Assembly (NCBI GenBank): GCA_011319805.1
Contig: SJRY01000229.1
Location: forward strand, 248,001 to 312,000
Length of the DNA: 64,000 bases
Source of the DNA: Macrocybe gigantea
Taxonomy: Eukaryota; Basidiomycota; Agaricomycetes; Agaricales; Callistosporiaceae
Direction: 5' to 3'
In this document: one piece after another, positions 44,934 to 55,621 of the stretch
How positions within the stretch are numbered: position 1 is the stretch's first letter
Layout of the letters: each line of letters begins with the position of its first letter
Position numbers and translations under genes: made by a program
Notes under the pieces: generated by a model
Database searches by the model: none
Told to the model about the DNA's origin: nothing
Seen by the model: only the letters and a program-made list of their open reading frames with translations

Positions 44934-47343
44934 ATGGAGACCTCCCATAATAATCATGGGAAGTGGTCGAATATTCTCAGTAAATTCAAGGGTCGTACTT
45001 CGGGCAGTGAAAAGAGGATTCAACGGCGGAGAGCAGTAACCAAGCTCATTACACGACGTTTTCAGCTATTGAGGTATCTCACATTGTTGACCCCTTGGGC
45101 GCCGACCTTACATTCAACTCAGGCTCTTGCTATTCTGTTTCGGTTATATATGGATGCTCCTCATACCTACATCCTTGCTCGAGAGAGGAACTTATATGGA
45201 CGAGAACGCTATCCAGCCTGGTCAAGTAAGTTATCCGCTGTTGTGCTTGTCACGGCCGTGTTTGAAGCGGCCTCTTGACAGGTCAAGACATACTGGGATT
45301 GGGCAGATGTACATTCCGCGGACAAGTACCTTGATCAGTTAGAAGGGCTACGAGACGCAAATGCTACAAATAAGCAGTAAGTACTCATCATGAGGTCATT
45401 TCCTAGAGATAACGGAGTGTCCCATAGAAAGGCTCACTTTTTGAAAACCGAATTTCAGAAGATGGGGCTTTCTGCGGCTACGCAAAGATATCGATTCCTG
45501 TCAACAGTTCGTAACCCATTTCTCTGCAGTGAGCATTTTGTCTGACAATCCCTCAGGATACTGAAGGGGAGAATACCTACGCCATCTTGTCTTCTCCTAG
45601 AGCCTCTGGTACCGAAGCAATGATAATCAGCGCGTCTTGGTTAAGCAACGCCACCGGGGACACTTTGCCAAACCTGCGTGGCATATCAACTGTTCTGGCA
45701 TTGGCCAACTTCCTGAAACGTCAGTGAATGCTTGCTCTATTGGATCCCACGGAATATTCGATGAACGATGACGGCAGGCTACTCGTTATGGGCGAAGGAC
45801 ATCATCTTCGTTGTGAGCGATGGTTATATGGAGGGTATGCATGCTTGGCTGACCCGGTATCACGATGCCACGCAACCCAGTGAGCCGTCTTGCTTGTATG
45901 CGCTGCAGTCCGTGTTCTCAATGCCCCAGGTTTATTCTCCGAGAGCCTGGAAATCCCATCCAGTGTAATTTGGACTGCCCTCAACATCGATTACCCTGGT
46001 CATTCTTTTTCTCATTTAGGCATCTACTTTGGTTAGTCATGAACCATTCGCGAGGCGGCATGTGCTGATCGCAAATACCATTCAGAGGGTTTAAATGGTC
46101 GTCTTCCTAACCAAGACCTTCTCAACACATTTGAACGGATTGCGCGATACACGGGAGGTGTACCAGTAGTGCTGTACGACCAAACGCATACGTTGAAGCG
46201 CTACAGTCCCACGCCAAAGTCGCTCACGCTATGGCAGAAACTTTCCAAAGAGTTAGCAGACTGGCCTTCCCAATCAAAGCAAGTCATGCGTCACGTCATG
46301 TACCAAGCTCGAGGTCAATCAAGCGGTGTCCATGGCCTCTTCCATCAGTGAGTCGCACCTTTTCAATGATTTCATTAGACTTGTACCTTATTGTTCTGAA
46401 GGTTCCGCATAGACGCGTTTACGATGTTCGCCGTACCCGCAAGTGGTCCCCATGGATTCCACGCCTTGGGCCGGTATGTGAAATTTGTTGTTGATGGAGA
46501 ATTTTGACCTATGGCGTCATTTAGTATCGTCGAATCTACGCTGCGGAGCATGAATAATCTTCTTGAACGCCTTCATGCGTCGTTCTTCTTCTATTTAATG
46601 ACAGGGCCTGAACACTTCATCAAAATTGGTGGTTATCTTCCGAGTGTGGTACTCATCAGCATCGCCATGATGCTCGGAGGCCTCAGGGCCTGGGTTGATG
46701 CAGCATGGGTGCGCGTCGGCGAGCATGCAGAAAAGGTGGAAAATGGAGGATGGACGAGACGACATCGCCCGGTTATGCCGGTGCTCGCGATAATGACAGC
46801 AACGCATATCCTTGGCGCAACTCTTTTTCTGGTCCTCTGTGGACCACCGTTCTTAATGAAATTCAGCGTAAGGACTGCAGCAGAACATTCGGCCATCTCA
46901 CATGACTTACAATGTTACAGCTTCTACGGCAGGTTGTGTTCGGCGTCCTCTCCTCGGCACCCCTGTTTATTATCCCTTCTTCTGAAGCTTCAATTGAAGA
47001 GCGTAGTTCCTATTCGACAGTACTCAAGGCCTTCAACCTTTTCCTTGCGTCGACCGTGATCTCAATCATCGTCGTACTCAACTTCTCTCTTGCAGCTGTG
47101 CTTGCTGTATTGTGGGGACTTCCGCTATCTCTATCCACTTCCCAAGGGTCCATTTTCTCTCGCATTATACGATACCTGATCTGCATAGGTCTTGGTCTAG
47201 GGTGGCTTGTGGTTTTCCCTGAAGAGACTCGGAAGGCAATGCTGGACTGGCAAATGTACTCCGTCTGGTTTGCGCCCTTCGTCTGCACGGTTTATATGCC
47301 ATTATTCATGCAAGCTGGACTTGTTTCTATGCTACCTGCCTGA
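44934..47343 (+). CDS. GAA1: GPI transamidase subunit GAA1
   Basis: GAA1 is an ER membrane subunit of the complex that attaches GPI anchors to proteins. The ATG at 44934 gives a basic cytosolic leader (KRIQRRRAVTKLITRRFQLL), then TM1 after an intron (LLLFCFGYIWMLLIPTSLL) and ERGTYMDENAIQPGQ. The large lumenal domain has KTYWDWADVHSADKYLDQLE, KAHFLKTEFQKMGL, EGENTYAILSSPRASGTEAM, GEGHHLRCERWLYGGY and DAFTMFAVPASGPHGFHALG. Near the end come SMNNLLERLHASFFFYLMTG (family motif) and a run of TM segments (PSVVLISIAMMLGGLRAWVD to WFAPFVCTVYMPLFMQAGLV). The stop is at 47341-47343. Exons are many and introns short. The frame appears intact. Confidence 0.92.
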
Positions 47344-47408
47344 TACCACAATTGACTGTATAGTCTGTACCAACTCATTGAATAGAAGAGACTCGAAGAC
47401 GAAATGCA

Positions 47409-49119
47409 TCAATCCACCTCCATTGCAGCTGCTCGGTTGTCCGAACCGAACAGATCTGCGTCACTATCGCTCTGCTCGGCGTTGTTATCATGCCCTTCAG
47501 CATCCATGTCAGCATCCATTGATATACCCTCTTTCTTCATTCGTTGCTTCTCCTTCAGTTCATCGCGCTGTGCAAGTTTCATTTCGAAATCTGCTGTCAG
47601 CTTCTTGAGGGCGTCTTCAAATCGTTTCTGTTTTCAATTGTAAATTAAGAAAAAAATGAACGCGTTTGTAGAACGACGAACCTTGATTAACGGATTTGCG
47701 GAACTTGCAATCTCCCTCTCCTTCTTGGCGACAGCGGCTTCCAAGTCCCTAATCTCCTCGTTGAGGAGCTTCCTTGCTTGGACATCTTCATCATCTTCGT
47801 CTTCATCCTCATCTTCCTCACTCTCTTCTTCATCCTCGTCTTCATCCTCGCCTTCCTCTTCGTCCTCGTCACCTAACGCTTGATCCAGCTCTGCAGCAAG
47901 CTCCTCATCTATGTCCGCTTCGACGCCCTCATCGTCCTCTTCCTCTCCATCTTCCACCGCATATTCTCCAGGGGTCTGAGACTCCCCTAAGTCGGATATC
48001 GCTGGCGTGGGCGCATCGAGCGCTTCTTCGCGTTCGATAAACTCCGAATCGGAGAGATCGGGATTCACATTATCAAGTACCTCTGCAGAATGAGGTGGTG
48101 TAGATAAACACAGACAAGTAAATAACGTACCATATCTAACCTCAGTGGCCAGTGCGTCTTGATCCAGTAGCCTCTCCACCTCCTGTTCCACGCTTTCTAT
48201 TGTCTGAAGTATTGGTTGAAATCGGGAACGTTGAACTCTTCGGATGTACTTACCCTCCTATTGACCCTTTTCCGAAATCGTCGCTTACGAGCATGGTGTA
48301 ATGGGGGCGTGATGCCATGAGGCCAGATGAACTCGTCGACATTGATATTCTTCTGGTGGGCCACCTGTTCCTCGCTGTTGACCTTGTCTTCAACGACGAG
48401 CATCTGTTGTGAGAACAAAAGACCGCGGAAAGTTAGCGAGACAGACAGACTGCGTTATAGGCATATAACCACGCGACCTGGCATATGTCCGCAACCTTGA
48501 ACATTTGCTTGTTGTCCAAGGTCTTTTGAGACTCAATGATACATGGAAGGTCCACAAGCTTAGCAGAGTAAGTGTTATTTCCTATGTGAAAGACGGCTCG
48601 CCGAGAGTCTGGCCGTCGATGTCAGCACTTGGACGCTTCGGAAGATTCATGCCAGAGCTCACCTTTAAATTTGAACCAGACGTCGTTGGCGACTTCCCTG
48701 GCGGCCACCATCTTCCTCAGCTTCTCAAGGTCCTCTCCGAGTGGTAGCCTTAGTATGAACTGTTCCTCAAACGTGAGGTCTTCGTCATCCGAGTCCAGCT
48801 CGCGATCATACGGCCCAAGGAAGGACATTCCCCCAGCCATCGCCGCCGCCTTTTCGCTCAACTTCAGTTTCAGCTTGGGCTGCGCCTTTGCCTTGGCCGT
48901 TGACGACCGCGTCGTGCGCTCCGAGTTCTCCTGAGACATGTGCGTCGAGCTTCGTAGACGCGAAGACGGGGGATGGGATCTTTCTGCTACATTTGGGCGA
49001 CTCGACGAAGCTGTGGCATTGCTGGGCGTTTTTGGCACGTTCTGCACAGGAATGTGTTGAGGAACAAGCTGCGCGTTCGCAAGTTCAACATCATCAACGA
49101 CGATAAGGTCGTCGTCCAT
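47409..49119 (-). CDS. TAF7: TFIID subunit TAF7
   Basis: TAF7 (TAFII55) is a TFIID subunit that binds TAF1. The ATG at 49119 gives MDDDLIVVDDVELANAQL and a Ser-rich leader. The TAF7 domain starts at EEQFILRLPLGEDLEKLRKM and AREVANDVWFKFK. After an intron it continues DSRRAVFHIGNNTYSAKLVD, LPCIIESQKTLDNKQMFKVA and, after another, DICQMLVVEDKV, then EFIWPHGITPPLHHARKRRF. The C-terminal half has a long Asp/Glu tract (about 47763-47940) and a coiled coil (LLNEEIRDLEAAVAKKEREI, LTADFEMKLAQRDELKEKQR). The stop TGA at 47409-47411 follows RAAAMEVD. The domain order matches fungal TAF7. The frame is intact. Confidence 0.93.
47763..47940 (-). repeat. Acidic low-complexity coding tract in TAF7
   Basis: Imperfect GAA/GAT/GAG codon repeats on the - strand encode long Asp/Glu runs. 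On the + strand the same DNA reads as Ser-rich (TCC/TCT/TCA) open frames, which are shadows. Such tracts are prone to length change by slippage. Confidence 0.8.
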
Positions 49120-49167
49120 GATTTTCGATTGAAAGTTGAGATACAGACGTGTGATGTCACGACCCTG

Positions 49168-50489
49168 TCACAATGTACCCTCCTCAACCTCATCAGCGTC
49201 CTCCTCCAACTCCTCGTTTGGCAAATCTTCCCTTCTAGATATAAACCGGATTTCCAGCATAGACAACATAGCAACTCCATAGACGACAAGAGTCCCGAGC
49301 GCTAGACCATAAAAACGCCATCGCATTCTATCGTATTTGACGTCCTCCTCAGACTTTTCTTCATTCTGGCGTCGGAAATGTCCCATGCCAGGTATCAAAG
49401 AATACCAAGCGAACGCCGAGCCGCCATTACTTTTAACCGGGACGGACGTGTTTAGGGTTGAAAGGATGCGATGGGCATGAGCAACCAGTGTCGGGTATGA
49501 ATCCATCACTAGAGATTGCAATGTAGCGTCAGGATACGGCGGAGTGATGAGCAACAGTATATGTGCTGCGAGCATGGAATCGAGCACTGTCGGTCTGATG
49601 GATAGTTGAGTTTCCAACTCCAGCAGAAAACGAGCTACGCTTCTCACTTGTCCTGGTAAAAGAAGCTGTTACCGCCCAACAAGCGTGCATAGATGTCCAA
49701 TGCATTACGAGCCTTCTCCGACACCTAGGATAATGAATCGGTAAGCAAAGCGCGACAGGCTTTGTGGTAAGGGTTCACTTTTTCGCGTTCAAAAGCTTGA
49801 ACATACACGCGTTTATGTTTGTCACTCTGGTCTTCCTTGGGTTGCACCTTGAACGCTTTCTTGGCTTCTTTTTGAATCATGGGAAGATTCCACAGACCAG
49901 CGGCCTCTAAGTGGGACTTGTGGGATGCGCGAATGCGGGCCGGAACATAGTACTTCTGTGGTACCGGGAAGAAGGATGCCAAGGCCGGAAACGTCAAGTC
50001 TACCCAGTTTTCGTAATGAGAGTACAGCTGATAATGCTGCAAAACATTTCAGCGAGGGTCAACATGGTCCACAGTCCCGCAAGCTTACCACCAAATCCCC
50101 CAAGTTGGACGCCACGTGCGAACACCATGCAACTTCCTGCGACCGTTCAATAAGACTCGGCTGGACGTGATAAGCATGCGGAACACCCTTCAACTTTGCT
50201 ACATAGGTGGCTATGGATCCTACGCTTGCCACCGTGTGTCCTTCATGAGACAGGAAAGGTAGCTGCCCTGTTGAAAAAAATATGAATAAAACAAAACAAG
50301 GATGTTTTATGTGAGAATACCTTACCCACCGGAAGGGGAAAGGTCCGGATTGCTGCACTCTACGACTTGAAATTGTCCAGGGATAGTCTGCTGAAGATGA
50401 AGCAACGCGGCGAGGGAAAACGGGTCTATCGACGGCAGACTCCATTGTCCTGGCCAAATGTGCAGCGTTAGTTTCTGGGCTTCGTCCAT
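49168..50489 (-). CDS. SAM37: SAM complex subunit Sam37/metaxin-like (Tom37 domain)
   Basis: A metaxin/Tom37-type protein of the mitochondrial outer membrane sorting complex, which inserts beta-barrel proteins. The ATG at 50489 gives MDEAQKLTLHIWPGQWSLPS and FSLAALLHLQQTIPGQFQVV, the thioredoxin-like half of the Tom37 N-terminal domain. After an intron come QLPFLSHEGHTVASVGSIAT and YVAKLKGVPHAYHV. The GST-C-like half holds QLYSHYENWVDLTFPALASF and FPVPQKYYVPARIRASHKSH. The C-terminus has one hydrophobic helix (FYGLALGTLVVYGVAMLSM), the likely outer-membrane anchor, then an acidic tail ending ADEVEEGTL (TGA at 49168-49170). The stop lies 48 bp upstream of the TAF7 start on the same strand. Confidence 0.82.
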
Positions 50490-50874
50490 TTTTTCAAGGA
50501 AGACTGAAATTCAGACGCAACTGTTGACTGAAATAGGTTTGTTGATCCGAAACGTCAATGGCTTGGGATCCAAATATTTCCGGCCCGCCGTCCTCCGTTC
50601 ATCCGGAGTTGTAGACGCGGTTGAACCGGCTAACGATCAAGTCACACTGACATCAGCGTTTAGGAAAGCTCAGGCTTTGGAGGGCACATCATCTGATCCA
50701 TCCGGACCGCGACAGACTTTCCAACTCGACTAAGGCAGAAATTTGGAAGAAACTCGGCCTTCATCATCTTTGGCAACGTCTCGGGTTCAACAGGCCCGCT
50801 GTGCAGCGATGGTCCGCCTGCTACGCTTTATAACACCCGCATGCTTTGAATAATTGACGTCTGCTCCGCTCTCG
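50490..50874. other. Divergent spacer, SAM37 / pectate lyase
   Basis: The 385 bp should hold the regulated promoter of the pectate lyase. A + strand open frame (50458-50733) crosses it but has no family resemblance, and it overlaps the SAM37 first exon. CGG triplets at 50585-50625 could bind Zn2Cys6 regulators; this is a guess. Confidence 0.4.
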
Positions 50875-52623
50875 ATGAGATTTTTATCCTTCGCTTCTCT
50901 TTTGGTCCTCATTACAGGCTGCGTAGCCCTACTGGCCTTCCCTGGCGCTGAAGGTACAATCATGTTGCGGATTCGTCTATCGCCATAATCAACTCTCGCA
51001 TAGGGTTTGGTGCCCAAGCTATCGGTGGAAGGGGCGGCAGCGTCTACATTGTCACGAACCTGAACGATTCGGGAGCTGGCAGCTTCCGCGACGCTGTTTC
51101 TCAGCCTCACCGAGTTCGTATACCGATACATTTACCGCATGTCACATCTACACAAGCTCTAAACGTCCAATCCTGATAGATCGTTGTCTTTGCGGTCGGT
51201 GGTGTGATCAACATCACTAGTCGGATAGTCGTCAGCCATCATGTCACCATCGCCGGACAGACTGCCCCGGGACAAGGCATAACGGTCTATGGCAACGGTA
51301 TATCTTACTCCAACGCAAACCACACCATCACACGTTATATTCGTTATAGAATGGGAAAAATTGGTTGGCCATCCATTCCCTTCTCCGGGTCAGAATCTCG
51401 CGCTGATTCTCTGCACACAAAGGTGACTCGGGCAAGGATGCCATCACAATAGCTGATGGCGCAAACATGATCTTCGACCATGTCTCCGTCTCGTGGGGTC
51501 GCGACGAGACATTTTCCATCAACGGGGATGTATCGAACGTCACGATTTCGGACTCCATCATTGCGCAAGGCTTGGAGACTCACTCATGCGGTGGGCTCAT
51601 GCAGACCGATGGGGGCGTCAGCATCATTCGCACACTGTACATCGACAACCAGACGAGGAATCCCAAGGTAAAAGGAGTTAACGAGTTTGTCAACAACGTC
51701 GTACGTCGGGTTGCTGTCACTCTGTTCCCTGCCCACCTCTTTTTGCCCTGTTTTACGTCACAGCGCAGGTTTATAACTGGGGCGGTGGAGGTGGCTACAT
51801 TCTTGGAGATTCGGACGGCCCATCGGAAGCAAATATAGTCAACAACGTCTTCATCAGGTAACCGTGCTTGCGAGTCCCAGCGGCACTGTTTTGACAGTGG
51901 CTTTTCCAGTGGTCCGTCAACGACAATTTCACCTTGTATGTTTGCCTTGAGAATTGACCTCGTCTTCTAACGCTGTATCCTTAGTTACCCGTGGAAATGC
52001 GAACTTCCATGCCTTTGTATCCAACAATTATTACGATCCGGACCAGGTAATCCCAATTTATTTCAAATCACTGAACTCCATCTTGAGCTGCTTCACTTAG
52101 GATGGCACTCTGAACGGATTCATCCTCTCCCCAACGACGCAAAACTATTCTCCCATCGTTTTCCAGTCTACAAGATATCTCTATCCGACCGTCAACACGC
52201 TCCTCAGTCCGACGGATGCACTGGCCAAAGTCAGGGCCTCTGCCGGTGCCAGCAAATCGAGGGACCGAGTCGACACATACTTGATCAACACGGAGCTGGG
52301 CTCGCTTGGCAAAGTCGGTGCCCTTATTTCAGATCCTACCGTGGCCCCTATGAATGGCCCTGGACCGATTGCTGGTGGCACGGTGAATTTGATTCTAACA
52401 AGGAGATTTCTTATGAAGCTCATATAGGCGGCTAGGCCCCCATTGACACAGACATGGATGGCATGCCTGATATCTACGAAACGGCTCACGGCACCAACCC
52501 CGGTGTCAACGATTCTGCAAACATTGCGGCGAATGGTTATGCGAGTGCGTCAAAAACCGTCATACGACTTCTGCATCTGACGTACCTACAGATATCGAGA
52601 ATTACATCAATTCATTAGTTTGA
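50875..52623 (+). CDS. Secreted pectate lyase (polysaccharide lyase family 1-like)
   Basis: A right-handed beta-helix lyase expected to cleave pectate in plant cell walls by beta-elimination. The ATG at 50875 gives a signal peptide ([20 protein letters not shown]). The mature part starts [18 protein letters not shown], followed by [37 protein letters not shown] and [20 protein letters not shown]. The exon with [20 protein letters not shown] holds the family vWiDH-like block ([12 protein letters not shown]). [14 protein letters not shown] and [17 protein letters not shown] follow. The C-terminus joins AGGT (intron 52382-52435) to [20 protein letters not shown], a calcium-binding-like DxDxDG run, and ends [12 protein letters not shown] (TGA 52621-52623). 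Introns are typically 45-60 nt. This is the only clear secreted enzyme in the window. Confidence 0.88.
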
Positions 52624-52739
52624 AGTACATGCTCAGCCCAATATACAGGCGTTTCTATGTTATCACAAACTCGAAAGCATACAACATGGGATCGAATACA
52701 AGAACAAATGCTAAAGCAAGAGTAGCAAATAGTATATAG

Positions 52740-53972
52740 TTAAAAATCACAGTGCGTCTGACTTCCCTCTCTGCTACTGCCGTCGCTTGGTTGGAGGGAG
52801 AAGTCTTGTTGTAAATTTCCCGGGAAATAAAGCAAGCCTTCTCCAGGATAGGCCATAGGTGTCGACGGTACAATATGCAGACTAGTCACCCGCCTTGGAT
52901 CCCGGAGGTCATCCTAAGGGTAAGAAATAAGTTGAGATTCGGTGAAACGCTCATCTCAAGAATGCTCACTACTGGCGGCGACCTTGATTCCAAATGAGGT
53001 TTCTTTTTAGGCTGAGGAGGGGCGGGATCCTGGCTCGCGTAATCAGAGACTACGGGGAGGCTAACAACTCTTCGCGTCGGAGGCTTCATCGATACGGGAG
53101 TCTGCGTTCTTGCTTTAGGCGCGCTTGTCGGAATAATGTGTTGTGCTTCCAGGAACTCTGTAGAGCTGTCAGACAAACCAGCCTAGCTCACTAGGTAAGA
53201 AAGGAAATGTACCGCGGGATCTATAGCGGAAAACGAAGGAAACAAACGTCGGGATCCGGTTCCCGTCCCCGCCGTTTGAGTCATACGGTTTCACCGTGAA
53301 CGTCGATGGTGCCTGCACGCGTACTACCTTCTCCTCACCGAAGCTAGTGCAAAGACGGATCTGTCATTAAAATGACGACGACGATGCGCGAAGCATAACG
53401 TACCCAATGCAATGGTCCCCAGCCTTGCGCTTTCTAGGATCTGTCATTGGCACGCCTTGTATTTCATCGGGAAGCCGCGCATCGCCGCGGATGACCCGCT
53501 TGATTTTCAAAACAATCATTCCAGGTTCTTCGGTGGCATTGTCGTTTGCGGCTACGAATAGGACTCGATTTCAACGAATCAGAGGGCATGTGAAATGGAA
53601 TTCACCAAAATGTTCTACCCGCTGAAACATGAATGGTCGCTCGGTAGACTTGGACGTCCTGACGCCATGCCTCGATGCAACACCTTTTCCGAACAGAAAC
53701 TTACCCGGCACTAACAGACCATCGACGTTTATAAAGGCACAAGTGTCCACCTTTCCTCCGTCATCTCTCCAACATACAGAGAAGCACTGCCAATGAGGAA
53801 AAACGCGTTGGAAGCATTGTGATTTGGCCATGGAGAGTACGCGACTTACCTGACCAGGCTGACTCTCTATCCAACACCCAATTTGGTTGTCGCTTTCAGG
53901 AGAGCGGAGATACTCCGTTAGCGCCTTTCCGTTGACTTCTATCCATGCTGAAAAGCCTTTGTAGGATGGCAT
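52740..53972 (-). CDS. DUF7918-type protein of unknown function
   Basis: The N-terminal block, YKGFSAWIEVNGKALTEYL, SDNQIGCWIESQPGQ, and after an intron CFSVCWRDDGGKVDTCAFIN, GLLVPGKFLFGKGVASRHGV and TERPFMFQRV, matches the DUF7918 family, common in mushroom-forming fungi. The family is predicted to be nuclear or cytosolic and has no known function. Later exons give VQAPSTFTVKPYD, FVSFVFRYRSR and a Pro/Lys-rich tail. After the intron near 52972-52912, DDLRDPRRVTSLHIVPSTP leads to TAA at 52740-52742. The start is ATG 53972. It shares a 144-bp divergent spacer with the AP endonuclease gene. Confidence 0.7.
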
Positions 53973-54116
53973 GGGGACGAGGACAGAGTTCGGGAAGAAC
54001 CCGCATTGTCCTGAACAATCGCTCGCTTCGATCAACTTTTGGCGACACGTGACTTATTTCCGTGTTCGTCTGCCACGTGCCAAATTTTGTTTCTTTTTGT
54101 GTGCACAACCACTGAG
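53973..54116. promoter_or_regulatory. 144-bp bidirectional promoter, DUF7918 / AP endonuclease
   Basis: The two genes start on opposite strands across 144 bp. Two CACGTG-like words (GACACGTGAC near 54045 and CCACGTGCC near 54073) are possible E-box sites. Confidence 0.5.
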
Positions 54117-55449
54117 ATGCCTCCCAAACGCGCAAGGAAGGGGACTGATACCGAGTCGGACGTCGAGACACCCAAGACCAAAAGGTCCAAAGCCAAGAAG
54201 CAGGAGGAGACAGAGAACACACAACCGACGAACAAAGTGTTACCTGTGCACATATCTTTCCCTCCAAAGCATCTTAATTGTCTACGCGTGGCAACATGGA
54301 ACATCTGTGGCCTAGCGGCCAGCCAGAAAAAGGTATCGGTCTGTCTGTTATTCATGACAATCCTTACCGCGTTGCGCATAGGGCTTCAAACATTACGTAG
54401 AAGCCGAAGATCCGGATGTTTTGATTCTCACTGAAACAAAGGTTGCCTCGAACACGCTCAGCAGCAGTGCATCGTCTTATTATCCATTCAGGTCAATGAG
54501 GAACCGGTTGATCCAAATTTGAAATCCAGATTCCCTCATCAATACTGGTCGATTTCGGACAAGAAGAGCTATTGTGAGACGCATGTCCTCGAATGCACCC
54601 ACGCCAGCCGATAACTTTCTCCAACAGCAGGAGTTGCTATCTTGTCAAAGCGCAAAGCTCTCACCGTTACGAAGACACTCCCTGGACACCCGGATCCGAC
54701 GTCCGTCAAGGGCAGGATCATAACCGTAGAGTTTGAAAAATTTTACGTGATCGGCACGTATGTCGTCAATGCGGGAATGGGGTTAAAGGCACGAAGATTC
54801 ACACCGTTCGCTCTCGCGACTGACGTCCTTTGCCTCCTTTTTTTTTTTTCCTGCAGACCATGGATGCCAAAAAAGAATGGAACTTGCACTTTGAGCAGTA
54901 TATACGCGACCTTGACAAAAAGAAGTCGGTCATATGGACCGGAGATCTGAATGTCGCGCCGACGGAAATGGGTACGTTGAACGTAGCTGAATGGAACGTT
55001 TTCTCATTGTGGCGCTTAGATCTGGCCAATGCGAAGAAGAATTGGAACAAAACGGCCGGTTACACGGAACCTGAAACGACTTCGTTTAAGAATATATTGC
55101 ATCCGCCTGAGGCAGAGGGGCCCCAATTTGTCGACATCTGGCGCCAACACCACCCGAAGGATCGCCAGTATACTTACTTTTCCTACAGATTCAACTGCCG
55201 GGCGAAAGGGATAGGGTGGAGGCTTGATATGTGTAAGTTCCTTTTGAGCCTGTCATGACATCTATCTGCATGCGTTGCTGTAGTCGTGCTGAGCGAGAGA
55301 TTAGTCGATCAAGTGAAGATGGTGAGTTATGTACCATCTTTCTATTACCTTGTCTTGACCTCCATGGTTATCAGTGTGAGATCAGGGGCGAGATTTACGG
55401 CGCATCGGACCATTGCCCAGTTGTGTTGGAAATGGAAGGAAGTCTTTGA
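54117..55449 (+). CDS. AP endonuclease of the exonuclease III family
   Basis: An Mg2+-dependent apurinic/apyrimidinic endonuclease (Ape1/ExoIII type) of base excision repair. The ATG at 54117 gives a basic, nuclear-signal-like leader (MPPKRARKG, KTKRSKAKKQ). The catalytic domain starts LRVATWNICGLAASQKK (Asn ligand), then after introns GFKHYVEAEDPDVLILTETK (Glu metal ligand), VNEEPVDPN, YWSISDKKSY, GVAILSKRKAL and YVVNAGMGLK. SVIWTGDLNVAPTEM carries the GDLN motif, followed by FVDIWRQHHPKDRQYTYFSY and GWRLDMF. The end is GEIYGASDHCPVVLEMEGSL, with the SDH catalytic triad, and TGA is at 55447-55449. Introns of 45-70 nt keep frame. The size and motif order match the family. Confidence 0.92.
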
Positions 55450-55485
55450 CGCCATGTGTTTTAACATTGTGTCGTTTAGACGACA

Positions 55486-55568
55486 GGGGTCATAGCTCAG
55501 TTGGGAGAGCAGCAGACCGAAGGCATACCGAATTCTGAAGGTCCCGCGTTCAATCCGCGGTGACCCCA
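55486..55568 (+). tRNA. tRNA-Phe (GAA)-like gene with a 10-nt intron
   Basis: The acceptor pairs GGGGTCA/TGACCCC, the D stem GCTC/GAGC, and the T stem CCGCG/CGCGG around TTCAATC. The anticodon arm GCAGA/TCTGA encloses CCGAAG, a 10-nt intron (55523-55532) and T. The anticodon, 55519-55521, is GAA. After removal the mature length is 73 nt. The intron sits one base 3' of the anticodon, the usual place. Position 33 is C where T is nearly universal, so it may be a poorly working copy. It lies 36 bp downstream of the AP endonuclease stop. Confidence 0.75.
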
Positions 55569-55621
55569 CTTTCGCCATGATGAACAGCAAACGTTGTCTT
55601 TTTAAGTGCTGTAACTTGAAC

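Noticed and set aside
47656..47883. Ser-rich + strand open frame
   Set aside because: It is the antisense reading of the TAF7 acidic tract.
50458..50733. 91-codon + strand open frame upstream of the pectate lyase
   Set aside because: It overlaps the first exon of SAM37 on the other strand, shows no domain and has no splice continuation into the lyase.
52380..52440. In-frame TAG inside the pectate lyase near its C-terminus
   Set aside because: A 54-nt intron with a good branch-like CTAAC removes it and joins AGGT to APIDTDMDG.
52655..52873. Possible extra - strand protein with a hydrophobic C-terminus
   Set aside because: It lies out of frame within the last exon of the DUF7918 gene, which splices cleanly to the TAA at 52740-52742.
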